NCBI GenBank assembly: GCA_965220425.1
Contig: OZ244830.1
Coordinates: 3,162,001-3,226,000, forward strand
Direction: 5' to 3'
DNA: 64,000 nucleotides
DNA from: Azophilus sp965220425
GTDB lineage: Bacteria; Pseudomonadota; Gammaproteobacteria; Pseudomonadales; Azotimanducaceae
Shown: one piece after another, positions 26,529-35,908 of the stretch
How the letters are laid out: each line of letters starts with the position of its first letter
Numbering within the stretch: the stretch's first letter is position 1
Notes under the pieces: generated by a model
What the model was told of the DNA's origin: nothing
What the model saw: only the letters and a program-made list of their open reading frames with translations
Database searches by the model: none
Made by a program: the position numbers and the translations under genes

Positions 26529-28154
26529 TCACATGTTGGGATAGTTGGGGCCGCCCGCACCCTCGGGTACCACCCAGGTGATGTTCTGGGCCGGGTCCTT
26601 GATGTCGCACGTCTTGCAATGCACGCAGTTCTGGGCATTGATCCGGAAACGCGCCTCGCCGTTTTCCTCGAGTACTTCAAAGACGCCCGCGGGGCAGTAG
26701 CGCTGGGCGGGTTCGTCGAATTCGGGGAGGTTGCGAAGGATGGGGATGTCCGGGTTCGCCAGTTGCAGGTGGCAGGGCTGGTTCTCTTCGTGGTTGGTGT
26801 TCGAGAGAAAAACCGATGAGAGCTTGTCGAACGAGATCACGCCATCCGGCTTGGGATAGTCGATTTCCGGGGCCAGGGCTGCCGGTTTCAGTACGGCGTG
26901 GTCGGGCGCCGGGTCGTTGAGCGTATAGGGCAGACCCTTGAACCAGCTATCCACCAGCGCATGGGCGGAGCCCAGCAGCATGCCGAACTTGTGCCAGCCC
27001 GGGCCGGCATTGCGGCTCCTGTGCAATTCGTCATGCAGCCATGAGGCTTCGAATCTTTCGGCATAACCGGCCGCTTCCCGGGCGCCGCCGTCTTCGCTCA
27101 GCAGTTCCCCGGCAATGGCCTCCGCCGCCAGCATGCCGGATTTCATGGCGGTGTGCGTTCCCTTGACCTTCAGAACGTTGAGGAAACCGGCATCGTCGCC
27201 GGCCAGCGCGCCACCCGGAAACGTGAACCGCGGCAGGGCCTGAATGCCGCCCTTGACGATCGCCCGGGCGCCGTAGGCGACGCGCCGGCCATCCTGGAGC
27301 GCTTCGCCGATCAGCGGATGATGCTTCCAGCGCTGAAACTCGTCGAACGGGCTCAGGTGCGGATTCCGGTACGCCAGGTCGACGATCAGCCCCAGCGCGA
27401 CCTGATTGTTCTCCAGGTGATACAGGAAGGAACCGCCGGTCGCGCTGCCGAGCGGCCAGCCCAGGGTGTGAATGACCTTGCCGGGCTTGTGACGCCCGGG
27501 GGCCACATCCCACAACTCTTTCAGGCCGATGGCGTAATGCTGCGTGCCCCGGCCCGCATCGAGCCCGAATCGGGCGATGAGTTGCTTGCCCAGGTGGCCA
27601 CGGCAGCCTTCCGCAAAAATCGTGTGCCGGGCGTGCAGTTCGTACCCCGGGGTATAGGTTCCTTTCCGCTCTCCCGCGGCATCGACGCCCATGTCGCCGG
27701 TGGCGATTCCCGTGACGGCCCCCTCGTCGTCGTACAGCACTTCCGCGGCCGCAAAGCCCGGGAACACGTTGACGCCCATGCCCTCGGCCTGCTCGCCGAG
27801 CCAGCGGCAGAGGTTGCCCAGGCTGATCGCGAAGTTGCCGTCGTTATGAATGTCCTTCGCTATGAAAAGAGGAGGAACCCTAATGCTGGAGCGGCCGTTG
27901 ATCAGATAGTAGGCCAGGTCCTCGGTCACCGGATTGTCGAGCGGTGCGCCGAGCTCCCGCCAGTCCGGGAACAGTTCGCCCAGGGCCCTCGGCTCGAAAA
28001 TATTGCCGGACAGGATGTGCGCGCCGATCTCGGAGCCCTTCTCGACGAGGCAGACCGAAAATTCGCGCCCGGCGGCTTCGCCAAGCTGCATCAGCCGGCA
28101 GGCAGCCGCGAGACCGGCCGGCCCTCCACCGACGATGACGACATCGAATTCCAT
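26529..28154 (-). CDS. Electron transfer flavoprotein-ubiquinone oxidoreductase
   Basis: 541 aa from ATG 28154 (GGGAG 5 nt upstream; another ATG at 28169). The FAD motif is VVIVGGGPAGLAAACRLM. The body has HTLGWPLGSATGGSFLYH and GLKELWDV. The C-terminus carries the single 4Fe-4S cluster (CPAGVFEV... CVHCKTCDIKDP). It passes electrons from ETF to quinone in the inner membrane. It is divergent from etfB, whose product is its electron donor, so the 217-bp region between them probably coordinates the pathway. Confidence 0.93.
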   Translation of the reverse strand: MEFDVVIVGGGPAGLAAACRLMQLGEAAGREFSVCLVEKGSEIGAHILSGNIFEPRALGELFPDWRELGAPLDNPVTEDLAYYLINGRSSIRVPPLFIAKDIHNDGNFAISLGNLCRWLGEQAEGMGVNVFPGFAAAEVLYDDEGAVTGIATGDMGVDAAGERKGTYTPGYELHARHTIFAEGCRGHLGKQLIARFGLDAGRGTQHYAIGLKELWDVAPGRHKPGKVIHTLGWPLGSATGGSFLYHLENNQVALGLIVDLAYRNPHLSPFDEFQRWKHHPLIGEALQDGRRVAYGARAIVKGGIQALPRFTFPGGALAGDDAGFLNVLKVKGTHTAMKSGMLAAEAIAGELLSEDGGAREAAGYAERFEASWLHDELHRSRNAGPGWHKFGMLLGSAHALVDSWFKGLPYTLNDPAPDHAVLKPAALAPEIDYPKPDGVISFDKLSSVFLSNTNHEENQPCHLQLANPDIPILRNLPEFDEPAQRYCPAGVFEVLEENGEARFRINAQNCVHCKTCDIKDPAQNITWVVPEGAGGPNYPNM

Positions 28155-28371
28155 GGACTCCCGTTCCATTCGCCAGGCTCCAGGCTGCGGCACCGCCGAA
28201 GTATAACCGAAGGCCCGGGACCTCCTTGCGCCATTCCCCGGCGGCCCGCGTCCGCCTTGACCTGCCCCAGGCTCCCAGAGAGAATACGCGCCCCTGATTC
28301 GGGGGTTGTGCGCGGGCGGCTTCACGACCCGTCGTTTCGTCTCATCGAAGCAAAACTGACTTGGGGTCTGC
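28155..28371. promoter_or_regulatory. Divergent promoter region between ETF-QO and etfBA
   Basis: 217 bp separating head-to-head genes of one pathway. No operator or clear -35/-10 pair could be singled out. Confidence 0.4.
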
Positions 28372-29124
28372 ATGAAGGTATTGGTACCGGTAAAGCGGGT
28401 CGTGGACGCGAACGTCAAGGTACGCGTCAAGCCCGACAGGACAGGCATCGACCTGGCCAACGTGAAGATGGCCGTCAATCCGTTCTGCGAAATCGCCATC
28501 GAAGAGGCGATACGGCTCAAGGAAGCCGGCGCCGCCACCGAGGTGGTCGCGGTGGCGGTCGGCGCGCGGAACTGCCAGGAGCAACTGCGTACCTGCCTCG
28601 CGCTCGGGGCCGACCGGGCGGTTCTGGTCGAAACCGACGAGGCGGTGCAGCCGCTGGGAGTCGCCAAGGCGCTGCAGGCGCTCCAGGCACGGGAAGGCGC
28701 CGACATCGTCCTGTTCGGCAAGCAGAGCATCGACGGCGACAACAGCCAGACCGGCCCCATGTTCGCGGCGCTCACCGGCATGGCACAGGCGACGTTCGCC
28801 TCCGAAGTGCAGGTTGCGGACGGCAAACTGAAAGTCACCCGGGAGGTTGACGGCGGCCTGCAAACCGTCTCAATCGATCTGCCGGCGGTCATTACCACGG
28901 ACCTCCGCCTGAACGAGCCTCGCTACGCCTCGTTGCCCAACATCATGAAGGCCAAGCGTAAGCCGATGGATACCGTCACTCCGGAAGAACTCGGCGTCGA
29001 CATCTCGCCGCGGCTCGAGATCCTGTCCGTCGAGCCTCCGGAGGAACGCCAGGCCGGCATCAAGGTCGACAACGTGGAAGAGCTGGTGGACAGGCTCAGG
29101 AACGAAGCGAAGGTGATTTCATGA
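28372..29124 (+). CDS. etfB: Electron transfer flavoprotein beta subunit
   Basis: 250 aa. It begins MKVLVPVKRVVDANVKVRVK and carries the AMP-binding region near VAVGARNCQEQLRTCLALGADRA and the signature LPAVITTDLRLNEPRYASLP. It dimerises with EtfA to accept electrons from acyl-CoA and related dehydrogenases, possibly including the dimethylglycine/sarcosine-type enzyme at the window start. The stop overlaps the etfA start (ATGA). Confidence 0.95.
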   Translation: MKVLVPVKRVVDANVKVRVKPDRTGIDLANVKMAVNPFCEIAIEEAIRLKEAGAATEVVAVAVGARNCQEQLRTCLALGADRAVLVETDEAVQPLGVAKALQALQAREGADIVLFGKQSIDGDNSQTGPMFAALTGMAQATFASEVQVADGKLKVTREVDGGLQTVSIDLPAVITTDLRLNEPRYASLPNIMKAKRKPMDTVTPEELGVDISPRLEILSVEPPEERQAGIKVDNVEELVDRLRNEAKVIS

Positions 29125-30050
29125 GTACGCTCGTCGTCGCCGAACACGATAATCAAACGCTTAAGCCCGTCACCCTGGTGGTAGCGGCGGCCGCGGAGGC
29201 CATCGGCAACGGCTTCGATGTGCTGGTCGCCGGCAGCGGCTGCGGCTCGGCCGCCGGGGAAGCGGCCGCGATCGCCGGCGCGAACCGCGTGCTGCTGGCC
29301 GACAACGGCGCCTACGAGCACCAGCTTGCCGAGAACATCGCCCCGCTTGTCGCCGAGGTCGGGGCTTCCTACGGCCATATCCTGACGGCTCACACCACGA
29401 CGGGGAAGAACTTCCTGCCGCGAGTGGCGGCGGCGCTCGATGTGGCGCAGATATCCGATATCGTCGCCGTGGTCGACGATGACACCTTCAAGCGGCCGAT
29501 CTATGCCGGAAACGCCATCGCCACCGTCAAATCGGGCGATGCCGTCAAGGTGATCAGCGTACGTGGAACAGCCTACGACCCGGTGCCGGGGGAGGGCGGG
29601 TCGGCCGCTGTCGAGCCGGTGCAAGGCGTCCACGATGCGGGCCTGTCCAGCTTCGTCGGCGAGGAACTCGCCAAATCCGAGCGGCCCGAACTGACCGCCG
29701 CCGGCATCGTCATCTCCGGCGGCCGCGGCATGGGCAGCGGCGAGAACTTCACGCTGCTCGAAGGCATTGCCGACAAGCTGGGCGCCGCCATCGGCGCATC
29801 CCGGGCCGCCGTCGATGCCGGCTTCGTTCCCAATGACATGCAGGTCGGCCAGACCGGCAAGATCGTCGCCCCGGAACTCTATATCGCGGTCGGCATCTCC
29901 GGCGCGATCCAGCACCTGGCCGGCATGAAGGACTCCAAGACCATCGTTGCCATCAACAAGGACGAAGACGCGCCCATCTTCCAGGTCGCGGACTACGGCC
30001 TGGTCGCAGACCTGTTCCAGGCTCTACCGGAGTTCGAAGCTCTGCTATAG
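29121..30050 (+). CDS. etfA: Electron transfer flavoprotein alpha subunit
   Basis: 309 aa, overlapping etfB by 4 bp. The C-terminal FAD domain is clear: GRGMGSGENFTLLEGIADKL, then PNDMQVGQTGKIVAPELYIA and GISGAIQHLAGMKDSKTIVA, ending KDEDAPIFQVADYGLVADLF. It forms the FAD-carrying half of ETF. Confidence 0.95.
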   Translation: MSTLVVAEHDNQTLKPVTLVVAAAAEAIGNGFDVLVAGSGCGSAAGEAAAIAGANRVLLADNGAYEHQLAENIAPLVAEVGASYGHILTAHTTTGKNFLPRVAAALDVAQISDIVAVVDDDTFKRPIYAGNAIATVKSGDAVKVISVRGTAYDPVPGEGGSAAVEPVQGVHDAGLSSFVGEELAKSERPELTAAGIVISGGRGMGSGENFTLLEGIADKLGAAIGASRAAVDAGFVPNDMQVGQTGKIVAPELYIAVGISGAIQHLAGMKDSKTIVAINKDEDAPIFQVADYGLVADLFQALPEFEALL

Positions 30051-30082
30051 TTTTCGCCGGGCGCTGCGGGGGAGTCTGGTCG

Positions 30083-30538
30083 TTGGCAATCTACGAAATG
30101 AACGATGGCCGCCTGCTGCGAGTCGCCCGCAGTGTCGACGGCAGGCTGCGCCAGCGGTACTTCAGCCTCATTGGAGTGCCCAGGAGGGGGCAACGCGAGG
30201 TCCGCAAGCAGGCCCGGGCGCTTGACGAAAAATGGGAGCAGGACCAGCTTCGCGCCAAACAGCGGCGGATTCGCGCCGCCGTCACCCCACGGCGCCATTC
30301 GACGGGCGTGCGTGGCATCAACCTCATCCATCGGCCTTCCCCGGCATTTCGCGTCCAGGTGCAGGCCGACGGTCAGTCCTATGTGCGCGAGTTTCCGGTG
30401 ACGCACCTTGGCGCCGAAAAAGCCTGGCGCAGCGCCGCCCGATACCTGGCTCAATGCCGGGGCTACAAGAGAGCGCCCAGAGCCTGGACCGCGCACGTGC
30501 CCAGGGTGCCCAAACGGCCGCCGAAACGCCGCCGCTGA
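30083..30538 (+). CDS. Small basic protein with an AP2/integrase-DNA-binding-like segment
   Basis: 151 aa from TTG 30083, with GGGGGAG 8 nt upstream. Highly basic throughout and ending in RVPKRPPKRRR. Residues about 70-125 (STGVRGINLI... FRVQVQADGQSYVREFPVTH... AEKAWRSAARYLAQ) recall AP2-like three-stranded DNA-binding domains found in phage proteins. This similarity is weak and from memory. It follows etfA by 32 bp in the same direction and may be cotranscribed. Function unknown. Confidence 0.55.
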   Translation: MAIYEMNDGRLLRVARSVDGRLRQRYFSLIGVPRRGQREVRKQARALDEKWEQDQLRAKQRRIRAAVTPRRHSTGVRGINLIHRPSPAFRVQVQADGQSYVREFPVTHLGAEKAWRSAARYLAQCRGYKRAPRAWTAHVPRVPKRPPKRRR

Positions 30539-30542
30539 CCGC

Positions 30543-30608
30543 CTGACCGTCCCGGGCGCGGTATGCCCACTCGGACTCCGAGCGCCGGCATCGTGATGAA
30601 TTGGACCG
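30543..30608. repeat. Partial relative of the 20989-21098 repeat
   Basis: The stretch around GGTATGCCCACTCGGACTCC and CGCCGGCATC resembles 21076-21142 (ATACCGACTCGGACCCCGAT, GCCGGCATC). It lies between convergent genes, the same position as the first copy. Confidence 0.45.
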
Positions 30609-30632
30609 GCCTGTCTTGCCACCCTGGGTGGC

Positions 30633-31658
30633 TCAGGGAGAGCGCGGTGTCCGTTTCGCGGTAAACCAGGTCACGGGCTGGGCATGGTTGTGCACCTCGC
30701 CGGCAACGTCGAGTACCAGCGAGAACAACGCCATCCTGACGATGACGCCGTTGTCGGTCTGCCGGAAAATCGCGAGATTCGGGTTCTCGTCCAGGTCCGC
30801 ATCCAGCTCCTGAGCCGCACTCCGGGAATCCCGGGGCAGGGGATGCATGATGACGGTATTGGGCTGGCAATGTTCCGTATAGATCGCCTGGTTCAGGCGG
30901 AACAGGCCCCGGTACCGGTCTGCCTCCTCCTGATTCGGAAATCGCTCTTCCTGGGTACGGGTGACGTAGAGAATGTCGACATCGTGAATTCCCGCCTCAA
31001 GCTGGTGGAACGAACGTACGCGATGACCCTTGGCCTTCAATTCGTCGGCGATCGCCGCCGGAATTTCCAGCTCCGGCGGCGACACAAGGTGATAGGCGAT
31101 AGTGTCGTACCGCCCGACCAGCTTGCAGAGCGAGTGCACCGCGCGCCCGTACTTGAGATCGCCGATCAACGCGATGCGCAAGCCGTCGATCCCCTGGCCC
31201 CGGCCGGCCATTTCCTGCTTGATGGTATAGAGGTCTAGCAGCGCCTGGCTGGGATGCTCGTTGGGACCGTCCCCCGCGTTGATGACGGGAACACGGCTTG
31301 CCTGGGCGAATTCCGCCACGGACCCCGCCTCGGGATGCCGCATGACGATGACATCGCTGTAACCCGACAGCACGCGCGCCGTATCGTGTAACGACTCGCC
31401 CTTCGCCAGGGATGAGGATTTGACCTCCGTCGTTTCGCGCACCTCGCCACCGAGCAGGTTGAACGCGGATCCAAACGAGATGCGAGTTCGGGTCGAGGGC
31501 TCGAAAAACATGTTGGACAGGATGGCGCCCTGCAGTACCCGGGTGATTCGGGCACGCGTGGCGTAGGGCCTCAGATCGTCCGATACGGCAAAGATGCGTT
31601 CGATATCGCCGCGCTCGAACTGACCCACGGAGAGAATGTGTGCACCGACGAACTGCAA
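30633..31658 (-). CDS. pyrB: Aspartate carbamoyltransferase catalytic subunit
   Basis: 341 aa from TTG 31658 (GGAG about 6 nt upstream); the longer frame lacks family character. Carbamoyl-phosphate loop FFEPSTRTRISF, then KSSSLAKGESLHDT, HPSQALLDLYTI and the closing HPLPRDSRSAAQELD. It makes carbamoyl-aspartate in pyrimidine synthesis. No pyrI or pyrC lies next to it, so it may work as a stand-alone trimer or with partners elsewhere. It is divergent from gspE. Confidence 0.9.
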   Translation of the reverse strand: MQFVGAHILSVGQFERGDIERIFAVSDDLRPYATRARITRVLQGAILSNMFFEPSTRTRISFGSAFNLLGGEVRETTEVKSSSLAKGESLHDTARVLSGYSDVIVMRHPEAGSVAEFAQASRVPVINAGDGPNEHPSQALLDLYTIKQEMAGRGQGIDGLRIALIGDLKYGRAVHSLCKLVGRYDTIAYHLVSPPELEIPAAIADELKAKGHRVRSFHQLEAGIHDVDILYVTRTQEERFPNQEEADRYRGLFRLNQAIYTEHCQPNTVIMHPLPRDSRSAAQELDADLDENPNLAIFRQTDNGVIVRMALFSLVLDVAGEVHNHAQPVTWFTAKRTPRSP

Positions 31659-31884
31659 GCAGGTCTCCCAAGTTTGGCGCCGGCCTGAAGGATACGCCAA
31701 CGCCGGCAACCTGTCCCAGCAGCCCGTGGAACTACCTCTACGTTGGCGGGCCGAAGTTGAGCGTGGCGGGCGCCGAACGGGCATACGGCGCCGACCCCCG
31801 GTTCCGGCGTTTAGCGTATCATTGCCGGCAAGGAACCTTCAGGCGGTTTTGGCCCACCAATATAGGGGGTTACGAAGATACCGC

Positions 31885-33408
31885 ATGAGCGATCTCGCCC
31901 AGGACAGATTCGAGGAAACGGTGCACGCCGCCGCTGCGGAGCCGGCGCCGGGCCTGCCGTTCGCCTTCGCGAGACGGTTCGGCGTCGTGGTCACCGATGC
32001 CGACCTGGGTCCCGGACGGCTGGAACTGGTGAGCAAGGGCCAGCCGTCGCTGACCGCTCTGGCGGAAGTCAAGCGGCACACGCGCCAGCGGCTTTTGCTG
32101 CGCATCGTCGGTGAAGACGAATTCGAACAGGTATTGACCGCCGCCTACGCCCGGGATGCCTCCGGGGCCCGGCAGATGGTCGAGGACATGGGCGACGAAC
32201 TCGACCTGGCCAGTCTCGCGGATTCGGTCCCGGAAACCGAGGACCTGCTCGAACAGAGCGACGATGCGCCCATCATCCGGCTCATCAACGCCCTGTTGAC
32301 GGAAGCCATCCGGGAGAACGCTTCCGACATCCACATCGAAACCTTCGAGAAGAACCTGGTCGTGCGTTTTCGCATCGACGGCGTGATGCGGGAGATCGTG
32401 CGGCCCAAGCGCGAACTGGCGCCGCTGCTGGTCTCCCGCATCAAGGTCATGGCGAAACTCGACATCGCCGAAAAACGCATTCCCCAGGATGGGCGGATCG
32501 GGCTTCGCATCGGCGGCCGGGAGGTGGACGTGCGGGTGTCGACCATGCCGGCGAGCAACGGCGAACGGGTCGTGCTAAGGCTGCTCGACAAACATTCCGG
32601 GCGATTGACACTGCCCAACCTGGGCATGTCCGCAACCGACCTGTCGCGCATCCGCGATGTCGTACACCGCCCGCACGGCATCTTCCTGGTGACCGGCCCC
32701 ACGGGCTCGGGCAAGACGACGACCCTGTATGCCTCCCTGGCGGAGCTGTCGACACGCACCATCAACATCCTCACGGTCGAGGATCCCATCGAATACAACC
32801 TGGCCGGTATCGGCCAGACCCAGGTCAACACCAAGGCCGACATGACCTTCGCGCGGGGCCTGCGGGCGATTCTCCGACAGGATCCGGATGTGGTCATGGT
32901 CGGGGAGATCCGCGACCTGGAGACGGCGGAGACCGCCGTACAGGCCAGCCTCACAGGGCACCTGGTGATGTCGACGCTGCATACCAATACCGCGGTCGGG
33001 GCGGTCACGCGGCTCACGGACATGGGCGTGGAACCCTTCCTGCTGTCATCGAGCCTGGTCGGCTGCCTCGCGCAGCGGCTCGTGCGTATGCTCTGCTCCG
33101 ATTGCCGCCGGCAGCGGGCGGCCACGCAAGCCGAGCTGGATTTCCTGGCCGAAGGCTCGGCCATCGTCTTCGAGGCGCGTGGCTGCGAGGCGTGCAGTCA
33201 GTCCGGTTACCGGGGGCGCACCGGCATATACGAACTGGTCGTCATCGACGAGGTCATGCGCCAACTCATCCACGACAAGACATCGGAACAGGAACTGGTG
33301 CGGCATGCACGCCACTCCTGCCCGAATATCCGCGAGGACGGCAAGAGCAAGATTCTCGCCGGCATCACGTCCGTCCAGGAAGTGCTGAGGGTCACGCTTG
33401 AGGAATAA
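31885..33408 (+). CDS. gspE: Type II secretion ATPase GspE
   Basis: 507 aa from ATG 31885. The N-terminal domain (LPFAFARRFGVVV) is followed by DAPIIRLINALLTEAIRENASDIHIE. Walker A is GPTGSGKTTTLYASL, Walker B region is DPDVVMVGEIRDLETAE, and the zinc-binding tetracysteine domain uses LCSDC and GCEAC. It is the cytoplasmic motor of the type II system. First gene of the gspEFGHIJKLM operon, and gspF follows after 51 bp. Confidence 0.94.
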   Translation: MSDLAQDRFEETVHAAAAEPAPGLPFAFARRFGVVVTDADLGPGRLELVSKGQPSLTALAEVKRHTRQRLLLRIVGEDEFEQVLTAAYARDASGARQMVEDMGDELDLASLADSVPETEDLLEQSDDAPIIRLINALLTEAIRENASDIHIETFEKNLVVRFRIDGVMREIVRPKRELAPLLVSRIKVMAKLDIAEKRIPQDGRIGLRIGGREVDVRVSTMPASNGERVVLRLLDKHSGRLTLPNLGMSATDLSRIRDVVHRPHGIFLVTGPTGSGKTTTLYASLAELSTRTINILTVEDPIEYNLAGIGQTQVNTKADMTFARGLRAILRQDPDVVMVGEIRDLETAETAVQASLTGHLVMSTLHTNTAVGAVTRLTDMGVEPFLLSSSLVGCLAQRLVRMLCSDCRRQRAATQAELDFLAEGSAIVFEARGCEACSQSGYRGRTGIYELVVIDEVMRQLIHDKTSEQELVRHARHSCPNIREDGKSKILAGITSVQEVLRVTLEE

Positions 33409-33459
33409 GCCCCATACGGAACCGCGCGCGCCGCGTGGTTCGATAGCCCCGTCGAATTG

Positions 33460-34677
33460 ATGGCCGCTTTCGAATACACCGCCCTCGATACACGGGGCAA
33501 GCGCTTGAAGGGCGTGCTTGAAGGCGACAACGTCCGCCAGATTCGCCAACTTCTGCGTGATCAGGGGCTGTTCCCCCTGGGTGTGAGCATCACCGCCCAG
33601 ACCGGCCCCCGGTCCGGCAGGCAGCCGCTGTTTTCTTTCTCCCGGAGTCTCGCCGGTCTGGACCGGGTGCTGATCACCCGTCAGCTCGCCACACTGATCG
33701 GCGCCGGCCTGCCGATCGAAGAGGCACTGAACGCGGTGGCTCGCCAGTCCGAGAAGCAGCACGTGATCGCGCTGGTCATGGGTGTGCGCAGCCGCGTCCT
33801 CGAAGGGCGGTCGCTGGCATCGAGCCTCTCCGACTTTCCGTCGAGCTTCAATGCACTCTACTGTTCCTCCGTCGCTGCCGGCGAACAGTCAGGCTATCTC
33901 GACCGCGTGCTCGATAACCTCGCCGGCTACATCGAACGACAGTTCGAATCCCACCGCGATGTCGAGATGGCACTGATGTACCCGGTCATCCTGTTCGCCA
34001 TCGCCGTACTCATCGTCGGCGCGCTGATGGTCTACGTGGTGCCCGACATGGTCCAGGTGCTGGAGAACATGGGCCGCGAACTGCCGCTGATCACACGCTT
34101 TCTGATCGGCGCATCGGAGCTTGCGCAGGCCTGGTGGTCGATCGTCCTCGCCGGCGCCGGCGCGGCCGTACTGGGCGTCCGATGGATGCTCCGTCAGGAG
34201 GGCGTGCGGCTCGCCTGGGACCGCCAGAAACTGAACCTGCCGCTGGTGAAACGCATCGCGCGCAGCAGCAATGCGGCACGCTATGCCAATACGCTCAGCA
34301 TCCTGAACGGCAGCGGCGTTCCCCTGGTGGAGGCCATGCACATCGCCTGCGAAGTGGTCGCCAACGCCTGGCTCAGGCTGCGGCTCGCACAAGCGACGCT
34401 CCGGGTCAGCGAGGGCGCCAGCCTGCGCATGGGACTGGAGGCCGTCGGCTACTTTCCGCCCATGCTGCTGCACATGGTTGCGAGCGGCGAATCGTCCGGC
34501 GAACTCGATGCCATGCTGGACCGCGTGGCCGCCTATCAACAGGCCGAGGTAGAACGGATAGTCACTACCCTGGTCACCCTCTTGCAACCGCTCATGCTGC
34601 TGTTGATGGGCGGGCTCGTCATGTTTATCGTCATGGCTGTCCTGTTGCCGATCCTGAACATGAATCAACTCCTGTAG
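33460..34677 (+). CDS. gspF: Type II secretion inner-membrane platform protein GspF
   Basis: 405 aa from ATG 33460. Begins AAFEYTALDTRGKRLKGVLE. It contains two copies of the T2SSF domain, each with the motif ALxxxARxxxN-like start and GEQSG/GESSG cores (SVAAGEQSGYLDRVL, MVASGESSGELDAML). Three membrane segments are visible. It anchors GspE and pseudopilin assembly. Confidence 0.94.
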   Translation: MAAFEYTALDTRGKRLKGVLEGDNVRQIRQLLRDQGLFPLGVSITAQTGPRSGRQPLFSFSRSLAGLDRVLITRQLATLIGAGLPIEEALNAVARQSEKQHVIALVMGVRSRVLEGRSLASSLSDFPSSFNALYCSSVAAGEQSGYLDRVLDNLAGYIERQFESHRDVEMALMYPVILFAIAVLIVGALMVYVVPDMVQVLENMGRELPLITRFLIGASELAQAWWSIVLAGAGAAVLGVRWMLRQEGVRLAWDRQKLNLPLVKRIARSSNAARYANTLSILNGSGVPLVEAMHIACEVVANAWLRLRLAQATLRVSEGASLRMGLEAVGYFPPMLLHMVASGESSGELDAMLDRVAAYQQAEVERIVTTLVTLLQPLMLLLMGGLVMFIVMAVLLPILNMNQLL

Positions 34678-34712
34678 CACCTGGACACCAGCGAACGAAG
34701 AGGACGGTTGAA

Positions 34713-35222
34713 ATGACTAACGCCCGCTTTATCCCCCACCGCCGGCACTGCCGTTGCACTACAGCCGATGCGCCGGCGGACTGTCGCCGCCGCCTCCGGG
34801 CCGTCGCCCGGCAGGCGCGGGGGTTTACACTGATCGAGATCCTGGTGGTGGTGGTCATCATCGGCATCCTGGGCGCGATCATCGTGCCCAACCTGCTGTC
34901 GCGCCCGGACCAGGCGCGCATCACGGCCGCGCAGACCGACCTGCGTCAGCTTGGCACCGCGCTCGACATGTACCGCCTCGACAACTACCAATACCCCTCG
35001 ACGGAGCAGGGGCTCGATGCCCTGGTGCAGCGGCCGTCGGGATTTCCCGAGCCGAAGAACTGGAATCTGGACGGCTATATCAAGACGCTGCCGGCCGACC
35101 CCTGGGGCTCGCCTTACGTCTACGAGCGCCGCAGTTCCGACTTCACGATATTCTCGCTGGGCGCCGATGGCGTCGAGGGCGGTGAGGGTACGAACGCGGA
35201 TGTCACGCTGGAAGCACAATAG
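34713..35222 (+). CDS. gspG: Major pseudopilin GspG
   Basis: 169 aa from ATG 34713. The prepilin peptidase site is ARG|FTLIEILVVVVIIGILG with Glu at +5. The pseudopilin body has QTDLRQLGTALDMYRLDNYQYPSTEQGLDAL and the calcium-site region YIKTLPADPWGSPYVY. Unusually, the basic leader before the cleavage site is about 37 residues and cysteine-bearing, where most GspG leaders are under 10. Confidence 0.93.
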   Translation: MTNARFIPHRRHCRCTTADAPADCRRRLRAVARQARGFTLIEILVVVVIIGILGAIIVPNLLSRPDQARITAAQTDLRQLGTALDMYRLDNYQYPSTEQGLDALVQRPSGFPEPKNWNLDGYIKTLPADPWGSPYVYERRSSDFTIFSLGADGVEGGEGTNADVTLEAQ

Positions 35223-35344
35223 CCTGCGGATTCTGCTCCCGGGCACGATCGTGGCTGCTGCGTACGATGCCTTGCGCATGCGGGCCACAGCGCCGGGCAC
35301 CGCGGCTTCAGCCCCGGGAGGCGATCCCGGAAAAACGAAGAAAC

Positions 35345-35905
35345 ATGCGGGCTGACCGCCGAATCTCACGCGGTTTCACACTGCTTGAGTTGCTCGTGGT
35401 CATGGTCATCTTCGTTGTCCTGACGGGAACCGTCGTCCTCGGCTTCACCGGAGCGGACGAAGAACAGGAATTGCGCGGCATGGCGGAACGCATCGGCGCG
35501 CGCATCGAACTGGCCCGGCAGTATTCCCTGCAGCGAAACCGGGAATGGGGCGTGTTCGTGACGACGGACAGCTACCGGTTCGCCGAACTGGATACCCTGG
35601 AGGGGCAGTGGGTCGAGCAGGCGTATCGCCCGTTCATCGCCGACGGTCTCACGCCGCGCATCGCGCATCGCGTGGCGACCGAAGGATTCGACCACGAACA
35701 GTTCGGCGTTTCCGAAGAAGAACTGCCCAACATCATTCTCTTTTCCAGCGGCGAGGTGACACCGTTCGAGTGGTATCTGGACCCCGCCTGGGACGCGTTG
35801 CCCTGGGTCGTCTCGAGCGATGGCCTGTCGGAATCCAGCATCGGCCGCGACAGCGGCCGCGCACGCATCGGCGCCCGCACACGCAATAGCGCCGGCCGGC
35901 GGTGA
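35345..35905 (+). CDS. gspH: Minor pseudopilin GspH
   Basis: 186 aa from ATG 35345. Short leader MRADRRISRG is followed by FTLLELLVVMVIFVVLTG, then a GspH-type body with ELRGMAERIGARIELARQYSLQRNREWGVF. A 122-bp gap separates it from gspG. It is part of the pseudopilus tip or shaft assembly. Confidence 0.9.
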   Translation: MRADRRISRGFTLLELLVVMVIFVVLTGTVVLGFTGADEEQELRGMAERIGARIELARQYSLQRNREWGVFVTTDSYRFAELDTLEGQWVEQAYRPFIADGLTPRIAHRVATEGFDHEQFGVSEEELPNIILFSSGEVTPFEWYLDPAWDALPWVVSSDGLSESSIGRDSGRARIGARTRNSAGRR

Positions 35906-35908
35906 GCC

